10,161 nt of DNA from Porphyromonadaceae bacterium. GTDB taxonomy: Bacteria; Bacteroidota; Bacteroidia; Bacteroidales; UBA11471. Where the stretch lies: the NCBI GenBank assembly GCA_021199145.1, contig JAJQIP010000086.1:1-10161 (forward strand), in the 5' to 3' direction. Positions 1-7,209 of this stretch are shown in pieces (within the stretch, counting starts at the first letter, position 1; each line of letters opens with the position of its first letter). The notes below the pieces were generated by a model, which did no database searches, was not told the DNA's origin, and saw only the letters and a program-made list of their open reading frames with translations. Position numbers and translations under genes: made by a program.

Positions 1-3000
1 GTGTTCCCCAATAAAGAGCTCAACTACGGAGAATCCTCTGTCATGCAGGTGCTCAATCTCTCCTACTATCCCGAAGAAAGAGGACCCTACAACCTGGATG
101 ATGAGAATATTGACGATAACGGCAACCTGCTCAATCCTGAAAAAAGATGGGGCGGCATCATGCGCAAAATGGATATTACCGACTTCGACAATTCCAACAT
201 CGAATACCTGCAGTTTTGGCTGTTGGATCCGTTCCTCTATAACGACGATGGCAGCAATAAAGGCGGTATGCTCTACTTCGACTTCGGGGATGTGTCAGAG
301 GATATTCTCAAGGATGGCATGAAATCGTATGAAAACGGACTTCCTGCGGACAATGACACTTCATACTTATCAACGACTGTCTGGGGACGTGTCTCTCGCC
401 AGCAATCGCTTACTTACGCCTTCGACAACAGCAGCGATGCCCGTTTGCGCCAAGATGTAGGACTTGACGGCTTGTCAAACGATGAAGAATTCAACTTTTC
501 CACGTACAAAAATTTTGTGACCAACTTACGGGCCAAATTGTCGGGGACAGCGGCCAACCGCATGCTCGAAGATCCCAACTCTCCCTTGAACGACCCTGCC
601 GGAGATAACTACCAATATTTCTTGAGCGAACGGTTCAATGAAGAAGAGGCCGACATTCTCACTCGGTATAAGTACTACAACAACACCGAAGGGAACTCCC
701 TCTCTTCCTCTGAAGCAGGAGACAAATATTACCAATCGTCCCGCAGTGTACCTGATGTGGAGGATATAAACCAAGACAATACCCTCGATGAATATGAGCG
801 ATACTATCAATATGCCGTAAAAATAACGCCCGAAGCGTTACAAGTGGGGAGTAACTACATTACCGACATGCAGACCGTAACCGTACAACTACGCAACGGA
901 CAATCCTCGACCGTACGATGGTATCAATTCAAAATTCCCTTACGGGACACGGACGAAGATGGTACACATGAACCTCGGGAGACAGTCGGCTCAATACAAG
1001 ACTTTTCAAGCATACGTTTTGCCCGCATTTTCCTCACCGGATTCAACAAGGAGACGCACTTGCGTTTTGCCACCATGGAATTGGTTCGGGGGGAGTGGCG
1101 TACCTATGAATATAAATTACAGTCTGATATCACGGGGAGCAGCAACGCTCCGGCCGAAGGAGATCTTGACGTCTCGGTAGTCAACATTGAAGAGAATGCC
1201 GGACAGACTCCCGTCAATTACGTATTGCCCCCCGGTGTAACCCGCATCATATCGCCTGACCAATCCCAAATCACCCAATTGAACGAGCAGGCCATCTCCC
1301 TGACCATCAAAAACCTCCCCTCCAAAAATGCACGGGCCATCTACAAAACCTCCGGCACGGACTTGCGGAATTACAAGAAACTGCAGATGTTCGCCCATGC
1401 CGAACAACTTATCGATGACGATACAGACCTTAAAAGCGGAGAGTTATCCATATTCATACGATTAGGGTCGGACTACTGCAACAACTACTATGAATATGAA
1501 ATTCCGTTGCAACTCACCCCAGCCGGACGATACAGCACCTACAGTTCGACCGACCAGGAAAAAGTCTGGCCTGAAGCCAACATGTTCGACTTCCCCCTTG
1601 AACTTCTCACCAATCTGAAACAAGAGCGCAATATGGCCAAAAATTCCAAAGGTTCGGGAGTAAGCAACACGACCGTATATTCAAGTTACGACCCTGACAA
1701 GCCGACCAACAAAATCACGGTGGTAGGAAATCCCACACTGTCAAATGTCAAGACAATCCTCATCGGCGTACGCAACAACTCCGGACGACGTAAAAACATC
1801 ACCGTATGGATTAATGAACTGCGCTTGAAAGGATTTGACGAAGAGGGCGGATGGGCGGCTAAAGGCAATGTCAACCTTGCCGTATCGGATATTGCCTCTC
1901 TCAACATGAGCGGGCAGGTGGAGACCTATGGATTTGGAGGCATTGATGAAAGTCTAAACGAACGCCGCCTTGATAACCTATATCAATACAATTTCTCCGC
2001 CATGGTGGATTTAGGCCGTTTCTTCCCCAGTCAAGCCAAAATCAAAGCCCCCTTTTACTACTCCTACTCCTTAGAAAAATCATTGCCCAAATACAATCCT
2101 TTCGACCAGGACATCTTACTCTCCGACGCTCTCGAAGCGGCGGCAAATGACGCTGAGCGGGATTCGATAAAACAACTGGCGATTACCCAATCGACCCTGA
2201 AGAGTTTCAGCCTCTCCGGCTTCAAAGTCGATATCAAAAGTAAAGCGCCCATGCCCTACGACCCGGGCAATTTCACCTTCAGCTATTCCCAAAACAAACA
2301 ACATAATTCCGACCCCACGACCACCTACGAAAATACCAACTCCTACAACGGTAACCTCATATATAGCTATTCACCCGTTGTAAAGCCGTTAAATCCGTTC
2401 AACAAGATAAAGCCGAAATCAAAAAGGCTGGACATCATCAAAAAGGTAGGAATCAACTATCTTCCGAGCAATCTCTCTTTCGGGACAAGCATCTCACGCT
2501 ACTACTATGAGCAACAATTGCGGAGCGTGGACGACAGCGGCATAACACTACCTCTTTCCGTCAGCAAAAGTTTTTTGTGGGACAGGCAGTTCTCCATACA
2601 ATGGAACCTGTTACAAAGTCTCTCCATGAACCTTTCAACAGCCACCGATGCCCGCATTGAAGAACCTTCAGGGGCAGTCAACAAACGCCTTTTTGCCGAA
2701 GAATACACTCTATGGAAAGACTCTATAAAAAACAGTTTCCGCCACTTTGGAACGCCGTGGGATTACCAACAGAGTTTCAATGCCACCCTTAACGTTCCTC
2801 TCAACAACATCGCCGCCCTCAATTGGATGACACTCACCTCGTCGTACAATGCCACATACAATTGGGACAGAGGGGCCATTATCGACGACACGACCTCCGT
2901 CGGCAATAGTATCAGCAACCAAGGACGCCTTTCCGTTAACAGTCGGTTCAACTTCGAGAATCTTTACAACAAATCGAAGTTCTTAAAATCCGTCAACCAG

Positions 3001-4701
3001 AAGTTTAATGATAAAAGCAATAACAACAAGACTCAAAAGAAGCGGGAGCGTTTCCAACGCTCTGTCACTTTACGGACCGATACATCGACCCTCTTAAAAC
3101 ATAACCTCGGCAGTAAGAGGCCCATTGTATCCGCCACAGTGAAAGGCGAAGCCTATCCTATCACCTACAAAGTCGTTGACGCCAATACCATACGCATTGA
3201 AAATCGGGATGACAAGCGCATTATCGTAACGGTACTGCCGGGAAAACGGCCCGAAGAGAACAAATGGTATAAAATGGGAGTATATACGGCCCGCTTTGCC
3301 ATGATGTTACGCAGTGTCAATGTCCAATTTACAAACACCCGCTCCATGACATTGCCCTCGTTTGAACCCTCAATCGGTGACATATTTGGACAATCGAGAA
3401 ATTACGGGTCGTTGTCACCCGGATTAGGATTCGCATTCGCCACAGTAGGGACAAGATACATACAGGATGCGGTCAAAAACGGCTGGTTGATGATCCAAGA
3501 CTCGTCCCTTACCAGTCCGGCTATCTATAACCGTACCAATGACTTGCAAGCGGATATAGTGCTCGAACCATTTCGGGGGCTGAAAATCACCCTGAATGTC
3601 GCCCGTAGCCATAGCCGTAACAACCAGATATATTTCATGTACGACAACACCCCTACCATACAAGGGGGAAGTTTCACCATGACCCATATAGCCATAGCCA
3701 CCACTTTGCGGAAACTTTCATCGGATAACGGATACCAGTCCGACGCCTTCGATGTCTTCTTACAGAACCGGCAAATTATTGCCGACCGGCTTGAAAGTCT
3801 CTATCAGAATACCTGTTATCCCTCCGCATCATTCATAACGGATGCCAGTCTGGTAGGGACACCTTACAATAGTGAAAACGGCGGCATAAACACGAGTTCG
3901 GCGGATGTCATGATTCCCGCATTCCTGGCCGCCTATACAGGACAAGACGCAGACAAGATAGATCTCACCGCCTTCCCTTCTTGGGGAAAATTGATTCCCA
4001 ATTGGAAAATCACATACGACGGACTGACAAAATTGGAAAAGATGGGAAAGTATTTCAAGAGCTTCGTTATCTCACACGCCTATAAATGCACTTATAACGT
4101 CAACAGCTTCTCATCCTATCTCAACTGGGTCAGCGTCGGAGGCGATATGGGATACACAAAAGATTCCCAGACAGGCAATCCCATACCCTCATCCCCTTAC
4201 GACATATCATCCGTCAGCCTCATCGAGAGTTTCTCCCCTCTGCTTGGTGTTGACTTCACCATGAAAAACAACGTGTCGGGAAGTGTCGCCTACAAAAACA
4301 GTCGGAATCTCAATCTGAGCATCTCCTCCGTACAGATTGTCGAAGCCATCACCCAAGACATCAGTGTCGGGGCAGGCTATAAATTTACCGATTTGAAAGG
4401 GTTCTACTCCGGAAGAGGGGGAAAACAGGGGACTTTCAGCAATGACCTGACCCTTCGGGGAGATTTTTCGTTCTCAAGGACACATTCTCTCATACGCCGC
4501 ATTGAACAAGGATATACACAAGCAACATCAGGGAACAAAGCCATCAGCATGAAATATTCGGCCGAGTACAAACTAAGCCGTTACATCACCCTGCAAGCAT
4601 ACTACGATTTGCAAATCACCACGCCCCTCATCTCTTCAAGCAGTTATCCCACCCTCAACAGTGACATCGGCGTTACGATAAAACTTGACCTGGCCCGATA
4701 A
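1..4701 (+). CDS. sprA: SprA, T9SS outer-membrane translocon (C-terminal 1566 codons, 5' truncated by window edge)
   Basis: This is the C-terminal two thirds of SprA, the very large beta-barrel through which the type IX secretion system moves folded cargo across the outer membrane. Family members are about 2,400 residues long, so roughly 800-900 N-terminal residues, including the signal peptide, lie left of the window. The GTG at position 1 is therefore an internal Val codon, not a start. Recognisable family blocks in window residue numbering: LNLSYYPEERGPYN (18-31), FDFGDVSEDILKDG (93-106), TVWGRVSRQQ (126-135), QDVGLDGLSNDEE (151-163), GGWAAKGNVNLAVSD (616-630), a PNWKITYDGL block near 1330, an ESFSPLLGVDFT block near 1410, and a C-terminal run of alternating beta-strands ending IKLDLAR. 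Aromatic and polar residues alternate throughout, as in a barrel. A Lys/Asn-rich stretch (about 1001-1020, KFNDKSNNNKTQKKRER) is probably a loop. The frame is open with no internal stops. Identification is confident; barrel topology is inferred from the family. Confidence 0.95.
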   Translation: MFPNKELNYGESSVMQVLNLSYYPEERGPYNLDDENIDDNGNLLNPEKRWGGIMRKMDITDFDNSNIEYLQFWLLDPFLYNDDGSNKGGMLYFDFGDVSEDILKDGMKSYENGLPADNDTSYLSTTVWGRVSRQQSLTYAFDNSSDARLRQDVGLDGLSNDEEFNFSTYKNFVTNLRAKLSGTAANRMLEDPNSPLNDPAGDNYQYFLSERFNEEEADILTRYKYYNNTEGNSLSSSEAGDKYYQSSRSVPDVEDINQDNTLDEYERYYQYAVKITPEALQVGSNYITDMQTVTVQLRNGQSSTVRWYQFKIPLRDTDEDGTHEPRETVGSIQDFSSIRFARIFLTGFNKETHLRFATMELVRGEWRTYEYKLQSDITGSSNAPAEGDLDVSVVNIEENAGQTPVNYVLPPGVTRIISPDQSQITQLNEQAISLTIKNLPSKNARAIYKTSGTDLRNYKKLQMFAHAEQLIDDDTDLKSGELSIFIRLGSDYCNNYYEYEIPLQLTPAGRYSTYSSTDQEKVWPEANMFDFPLELLTNLKQERNMAKNSKGSGVSNTTVYSSYDPDKPTNKITVVGNPTLSNVKTILIGVRNNSGRRKNITVWINELRLKGFDEEGGWAAKGNVNLAVSDIASLNMSGQVETYGFGGIDESLNERRLDNLYQYNFSAMVDLGRFFPSQAKIKAPFYYSYSLEKSLPKYNPFDQDILLSDALEAAANDAERDSIKQLAITQSTLKSFSLSGFKVDIKSKAPMPYDPGNFTFSYSQNKQHNSDPTTTYENTNSYNGNLIYSYSPVVKPLNPFNKIKPKSKRLDIIKKVGINYLPSNLSFGTSISRYYYEQQLRSVDDSGITLPLSVSKSFLWDRQFSIQWNLLQSLSMNLSTATDARIEEPSGAVNKRLFAEEYTLWKDSIKNSFRHFGTPWDYQQSFNATLNVPLNNIAALNWMTLTSSYNATYNWDRGAIIDDTTSVGNSISNQGRLSVNSRFNFENLYNKSKFLKSVNQKFNDKSNNNKTQKKRERFQRSVTLRTDTSTLLKHNLGSKRPIVSATVKGEAYPITYKVVDANTIRIENRDDKRIIVTVLPGKRPEENKWYKMGVYTARFAMMLRSVNVQFTNTRSMTLPSFEPSIGDIFGQSRNYGSLSPGLGFAFATVGTRYIQDAVKNGWLMIQDSSLTSPAIYNRTNDLQADIVLEPFRGLKITLNVARSHSRNNQIYFMYDNTPTIQGGSFTMTHIAIATTLRKLSSDNGYQSDAFDVFLQNRQIIADRLESLYQNTCYPSASFITDASLVGTPYNSENGGINTSSADVMIPAFLAAYTGQDADKIDLTAFPSWGKLIPNWKITYDGLTKLEKMGKYFKSFVISHAYKCTYNVNSFSSYLNWVSVGGDMGYTKDSQTGNPIPSSPYDISSVSLIESFSPLLGVDFTMKNNVSGSVAYKNSRNLNLSISSVQIVEAITQDISVGAGYKFTDLKGFYSGRGGKQGTFSNDLTLRGDFSFSRTHSLIRRIEQGYTQATSGNKAISMKYSAEYKLSRYITLQAYYDLQITTPLISSSSYPTLNSDIGVTIKLDLAR

Positions 4702-4716
4702 CGGAACTCTCCAAAC

Positions 4717-4740
4717 GAAAGGAAACTTCCTTTTCCTTTC
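4717..4740. terminator. Hairpin between convergent sprA and glmU-like gene
   Basis: A perfect 9-bp inverted repeat is present, with arms GAAAGGAAA (4717-4725) and TTTCCTTTC (4732-4740) and a 6-nt loop. It lies 15 nt after the sprA stop and 27 nt before the stop of the opposing gene, where a shared terminator is expected. Neither strand has a strong T-tract immediately after the stem: plus continues ACAAAG and minus continues GTTTGG. Efficient intrinsic termination is therefore inferred from position and stem, not certain. Confidence 0.5.
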
Positions 4741-4767
4741 ACAAAGAGTATAAAACCAAGTCCATCG

Positions 4768-5958
4768 CTAATAAGTGTACGGATTTTCCGACAAATAGTG
4801 TAAAATCTGTATTTCAGGAGTCGTAAGTACCTTGCCTCGGCGGGCCATCATACGATTCGCCATCTCCAACACCTGAGAGACGGGGACTTTCTTAAACCCT
4901 TCCGATCCGCCTTGTACAAACGACTCAATGACTGTCCGAGGAAATCCCGGGCCATACACATTCGCCCCTACCCCGACAACGGTTGCCGTATTGAACATCG
5001 TATTGATACCCGACCGAGAATGGTCCCCCATTAACAAGCCGCAAAACTGCAAGCCGGTAGGTCTGAAACGGTGCGAAGCATAGTCCCATAATTTCACCTC
5101 CGCATAATTGTTCTTCAGATTGGAACAATTGGTATCCGCCCCGAGATTACACCATTCCCCAATCACGGCATTTCCCAAATAACCATCATGGCCTTTATTC
5201 GAATAGCCCAACATCACCACATTGCTCAATTCTCCGCCTGCCTTGCAATGCGGACCGAGGGTTGTCGCCCCGTAAATTTTAGCGTTCATATTCACCGTGA
5301 CATGGCTACAGGCGGCAAAGGGGGCCCGTATGCACACCCCCTCCATAATCTCGGCATCCTGCCCTATATAGATAGGACCATTGTTCAGATTAAGAGTAAC
5401 ACATTGAAGTTTCGCACCCTCCTCAATAAAAAGTTTGGGCGTTCCATCGGGGAAAACCGGAGTACCCACAAGTTGGCACGAATCGGGCAGAGGCTGGGAA
5501 AGCCGTCCGGCAGTGAGTATCCGGAAATCTTTCTCCAATTCCTGACCGTTCTCCCTGAAAATATCATAGACCGCCTGAATACGCACCACCTTCTCACCGT
5601 AAACCACCTTGTTGGAAATACGGTGCGCATCAAAGTCTGCTCGTGTCCCGCAAAAAGCCAACCACACCCCTTCCGGGTCGACAAGCGCCTCCCCCGGGAG
5701 AAGCCTATCCATCGCTCCTGCCAAATTTGCGTCGGGACATACATTTCCCGCAACAAAGAGAGCCTCATCGGGAAGGACGGGATATTTCACAGCCAGATAA
5801 CCCGCTGTAAGAGTCGCATAATCCCCCGGCAGATAGCGTTGCCATTTTTCCTTGATGGTGAGAATACCCACCCGTATGTCGCTGATTGCTCGGGTAAATG
5901 TAATCGGCAAGCAGGCACAATGCACCTCCGGCGTATCAAAAAGGACCCTGTTTTTCAT
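4768..5958 (-). CDS. GlmU-like sugar nucleotidyltransferase / hexapeptide acyltransferase
   Basis: A 396-residue protein of the alternative GlmU-like family common in Bacteroidota, annotated in that family as UDP-GlcNAc diphosphorylase / glucosamine-1-phosphate N-acetyltransferase; length fits. The N-terminal half (about 1-165) contains LPITFTRAISDIRVGILTI (17-35), which is diagnostic of this family, but no classical LAAGxGTRM pyrophosphorylase loop. Residues about 165-345 form a left-handed beta-helix of hexapeptide repeats (for example GPIYIGQDAEIMEGVCI, 194-210). The segment around GHDGYLGNAVIGEWCNLGA (256-274) resembles the acetyltransferase active-site region of GlmU, and His257 aligns by motif with the GlmU catalytic His. 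The likely role is making an activated amino sugar for cell-wall or surface polysaccharide synthesis in the cytoplasm. ATG 5958 is preferred because the family begins with a short M-x-x-x-LFDT strand. It lies 51 nt downstream of the FHA gene with no promoter motif between, so co-transcription is likely. The exact substrate is not provable from sequence. Confidence 0.88.
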   Translation of the reverse strand: MKNRVLFDTPEVHCACLPITFTRAISDIRVGILTIKEKWQRYLPGDYATLTAGYLAVKYPVLPDEALFVAGNVCPDANLAGAMDRLLPGEALVDPEGVWLAFCGTRADFDAHRISNKVVYGEKVVRIQAVYDIFRENGQELEKDFRILTAGRLSQPLPDSCQLVGTPVFPDGTPKLFIEEGAKLQCVTLNLNNGPIYIGQDAEIMEGVCIRAPFAACSHVTVNMNAKIYGATTLGPHCKAGGELSNVVMLGYSNKGHDGYLGNAVIGEWCNLGADTNCSNLKNNYAEVKLWDYASHRFRPTGLQFCGLLMGDHSRSGINTMFNTATVVGVGANVYGPGFPRTVIESFVQGGSEGFKKVPVSQVLEMANRMMARRGKVLTTPEIQILHYLSENPYTY

Positions 5959-6009
5959 ATTTTCAACGCATTAATTTAATTTACAGCCACTGACAATCCC
6001 TCTTTACCT

Positions 6010-6516
6010 CTATTTATCCTCCTCATCATGAGCAGGGAGATAAAGGATAAAGGTTGTACCTCCTATCGAGACGACATCCCCATCGTCCAACCTCACCTGT
6101 TCGTGTTTACCGAGACGGTTTTGCCGGAAATAGGTCCCCGCACGGGCGGAACAGTCCCGAAGAGTATATACTGTTTCTCCATTTCTATTGCTTCCCACCT
6201 GAATGATACAATGCCGGCGCTCCAAATCGGCATCGCTACTTTCAATCGCTATGTCCACATCCGTTCCCTTGTTACGGCGGCCTATCACATTTTCACCCCA
6301 AGAGAGAGGATATTCCTGTCTTTCGCAACAATTGTTTTCAAGAACGACAAGAGTCCCATAATCCGGCACATCGGGATGCATGAAAATCTCCTCGTAAAGA
6401 AGAGAGAAGTTTTTTCCGCAATGCGGGCATACCAAATGAATGGCCATACCTTCATCGCAACGCTGCTCATTAAAGGTCACATACCCGTCACAACGGGGAC
6501 ACAGGACTCGTTTCAT
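6010..6516 (-). CDS. Zinc-ribbon plus FHA-domain protein
   Basis: A 168-residue cytoplasmic protein with two parts. Residues 6-33 form a zinc ribbon: CPRC (6-9) and CPHC (30-33). Residues about 74-160 form a forkhead-associated (FHA) domain with the GR pair at Gly79-Arg80, an ERRH motif at 99-102 (usual form SRxH), and a closing block DDGDVVSIGGTTFILYL. FHA domains normally bind phosphothreonine peptides; here the Ser of SRxH is Glu99 and the usual NGT is AGT, so binding may be altered. There is no signal peptide or membrane segment. Start choice: a TTG at 6522 is in frame two codons earlier, but ATG 6516 gives the natural MKRVLCPRC start and leaves about 14 nt of leader behind the promoter. 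It probably heads an operon with the GlmU-like gene. The binding partner is unknown, and no kinase gene is visible in the window. Confidence 0.85.
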   Translation of the reverse strand: MKRVLCPRCDGYVTFNEQRCDEGMAIHLVCPHCGKNFSLLYEEIFMHPDVPDYGTLVVLENNCCERQEYPLSWGENVIGRRNKGTDVDIAIESSDADLERRHCIIQVGSNRNGETVYTLRDCSARAGTYFRQNRLGKHEQVRLDDGDVVSIGGTTFILYLPAHDEEDK

Positions 6517-6535
6517 GGACAAAGCATATTTGTTG

Positions 6536-6567
6536 CAAAGGTAAAAGATAATCGATAGAGATACAAA
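6536..6567 (-). promoter_or_regulatory. Bacteroidota-type promoter for the FHA / GlmU-like operon
   Basis: On the minus strand there is TTTG (6567-6564) as the -33 element and TACCTTTG (6543-6536) as the -7 element, matching the consensus TAnnTTTG exactly, with a 20-nt spacer. Transcription would begin near 6530, about 14 nt before ATG 6516. This supports ATG over the upstream TTG as the start of the FHA gene. Confidence 0.75.
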
Positions 6568-6570
6568 TCA

Positions 6571-6601
6571 TTGCTTTTTCTTCCTCTTTATTGTACCTTT
6601 G
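6571..6601 (+). promoter_or_regulatory. Bacteroidota-type promoter for the XRE-cupin / acyl-CoA synthetase / proB operon
   Basis: On the plus strand, TTG (6571-6573) is the -33 element and TACCTTTG (6594-6601) the -7 element, again a full match to TAnnTTTG with a 20-nt spacer. Transcription would begin near 6608, leaving a leader of about 18 nt before ATG 6626. Its -7 octamer is identical to that of the divergent promoter, and the two -33 elements lie 3 nt apart, so both promoters are exposed to the same bound protein. Confidence 0.75.
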
Positions 6602-6625
6602 TAGACATTCTCAAAGCTTCCATTT

Positions 6626-7180
6626 ATGAACGAACAAATCAAACAAATCGCCGCACGGCTCAAAGGATTACGCGAAGTCCTTGACTTGACGACCGATGAG
6701 GTAGCCGCTGTCTGTGGCATCGGCACAGAGGAATATATGCGTCTGGAATCGGGAGAAGTCGATATTCCTGTAAGCGTTCTGTACCAAATCAGTACCCGTT
6801 ACAAAATAGACCTGTCCGCCCTGATGTTTGGGGAGGAGCCGCATATGGAGAGCTACTTCCTTACCCGCAAAGGGAAAGGGGTAAGCGTACAGCGTACGCA
6901 AGCCTACCAATATCAATCCCTGGCGGCAGGATTCATGCACCGTAAGGCCGACCCCTTTATCGTCACTGTAGAACCGCACAAAGAGGATACGCCTATTTTC
7001 CTCAATATGCACTCCGGACAAGAGTTCAACTATGTGCTCAAAGGGCGCATGCTCTTGCAATTAGGGAGCAAGGCCCTTATCCTCAATGAAGGCGACAGCC
7101 TCTTTTTCGACTCCACCCGTCCTCATGGGATGAAGGCCTTAGATGGAGAGAGCGTGCAATTCCTTGCGATTATATTCTGA
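6626..7180 (+). CDS. XRE-family HTH transcriptional regulator with C-terminal cupin domain
   Basis: A 184-residue regulator of the common HTH_XRE plus cupin_2 architecture. Residues about 6-65 are the helix-turn-helix (LKGLREVLDLTTDEVAAVCG, then the recognition region EEYMRLESGEVDIPV). Residues about 110-184 are the cupin barrel: motif 1 MHSGQEFNYVLKGRM (128-142) with His129 and Glu133, and motif 2 GDSLFFDSTRPHGM (156-169) with His167. The first His of the classical HxH is Asn127. Members of this class bind DNA through the HTH and sense a small molecule in the cupin; regulation of the adjacent metabolic gene is inferred. The gene starts about 18 nt behind a good promoter and is 29 nt upstream of the acyl-CoA synthetase, which makes that enzyme its most likely target, together with its own and the divergent promoter. 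The ligand is unknown, though an acyl compound or carboxylate is plausible. Confidence 0.9.
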   Translation: MNEQIKQIAARLKGLREVLDLTTDEVAAVCGIGTEEYMRLESGEVDIPVSVLYQISTRYKIDLSALMFGEEPHMESYFLTRKGKGVSVQRTQAYQYQSLAAGFMHRKADPFIVTVEPHKEDTPIFLNMHSGQEFNYVLKGRMLLQLGSKALILNEGDSLFFDSTRPHGMKALDGESVQFLAIIF

Positions 7181-7209
7181 AATAAAAACTGTTCAAAGCT
7201 ATATACACC

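Noticed and set aside
1..3. GTG at position 1 as the true start of sprA
   Set aside because: The protein is missing about 800-900 family residues and begins inside a conserved block, so the gene continues left of the window.
5188..5979. 263-codon plus-strand open frame opposite the GlmU-like gene
   Set aside because: It is fully antisense to a well-identified gene, shows no recognisable domain, and is rich in residues expected from reading that gene backwards. No promoter precedes it.
6517..6522. TTG at 6522 as the start of the FHA gene
   Set aside because: ATG 6516 lies two codons later, gives a family-like N-terminus and fits the leader length implied by the -7 element at 6536-6543.
6028..6558. 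176-codon plus-strand open frame opposite the FHA gene
   Set aside because: It is antisense to a gene with clear zinc-ribbon and FHA motifs, and it runs through both divergent promoter elements' neighbourhood without a promoter of its own.
6547..6563. Three GATA repeats and an ATCGAT palindrome between the divergent promoters
   Set aside because: They are short and AT-rich, with uneven spacing, and could easily arise by chance; not enough to call an operator.
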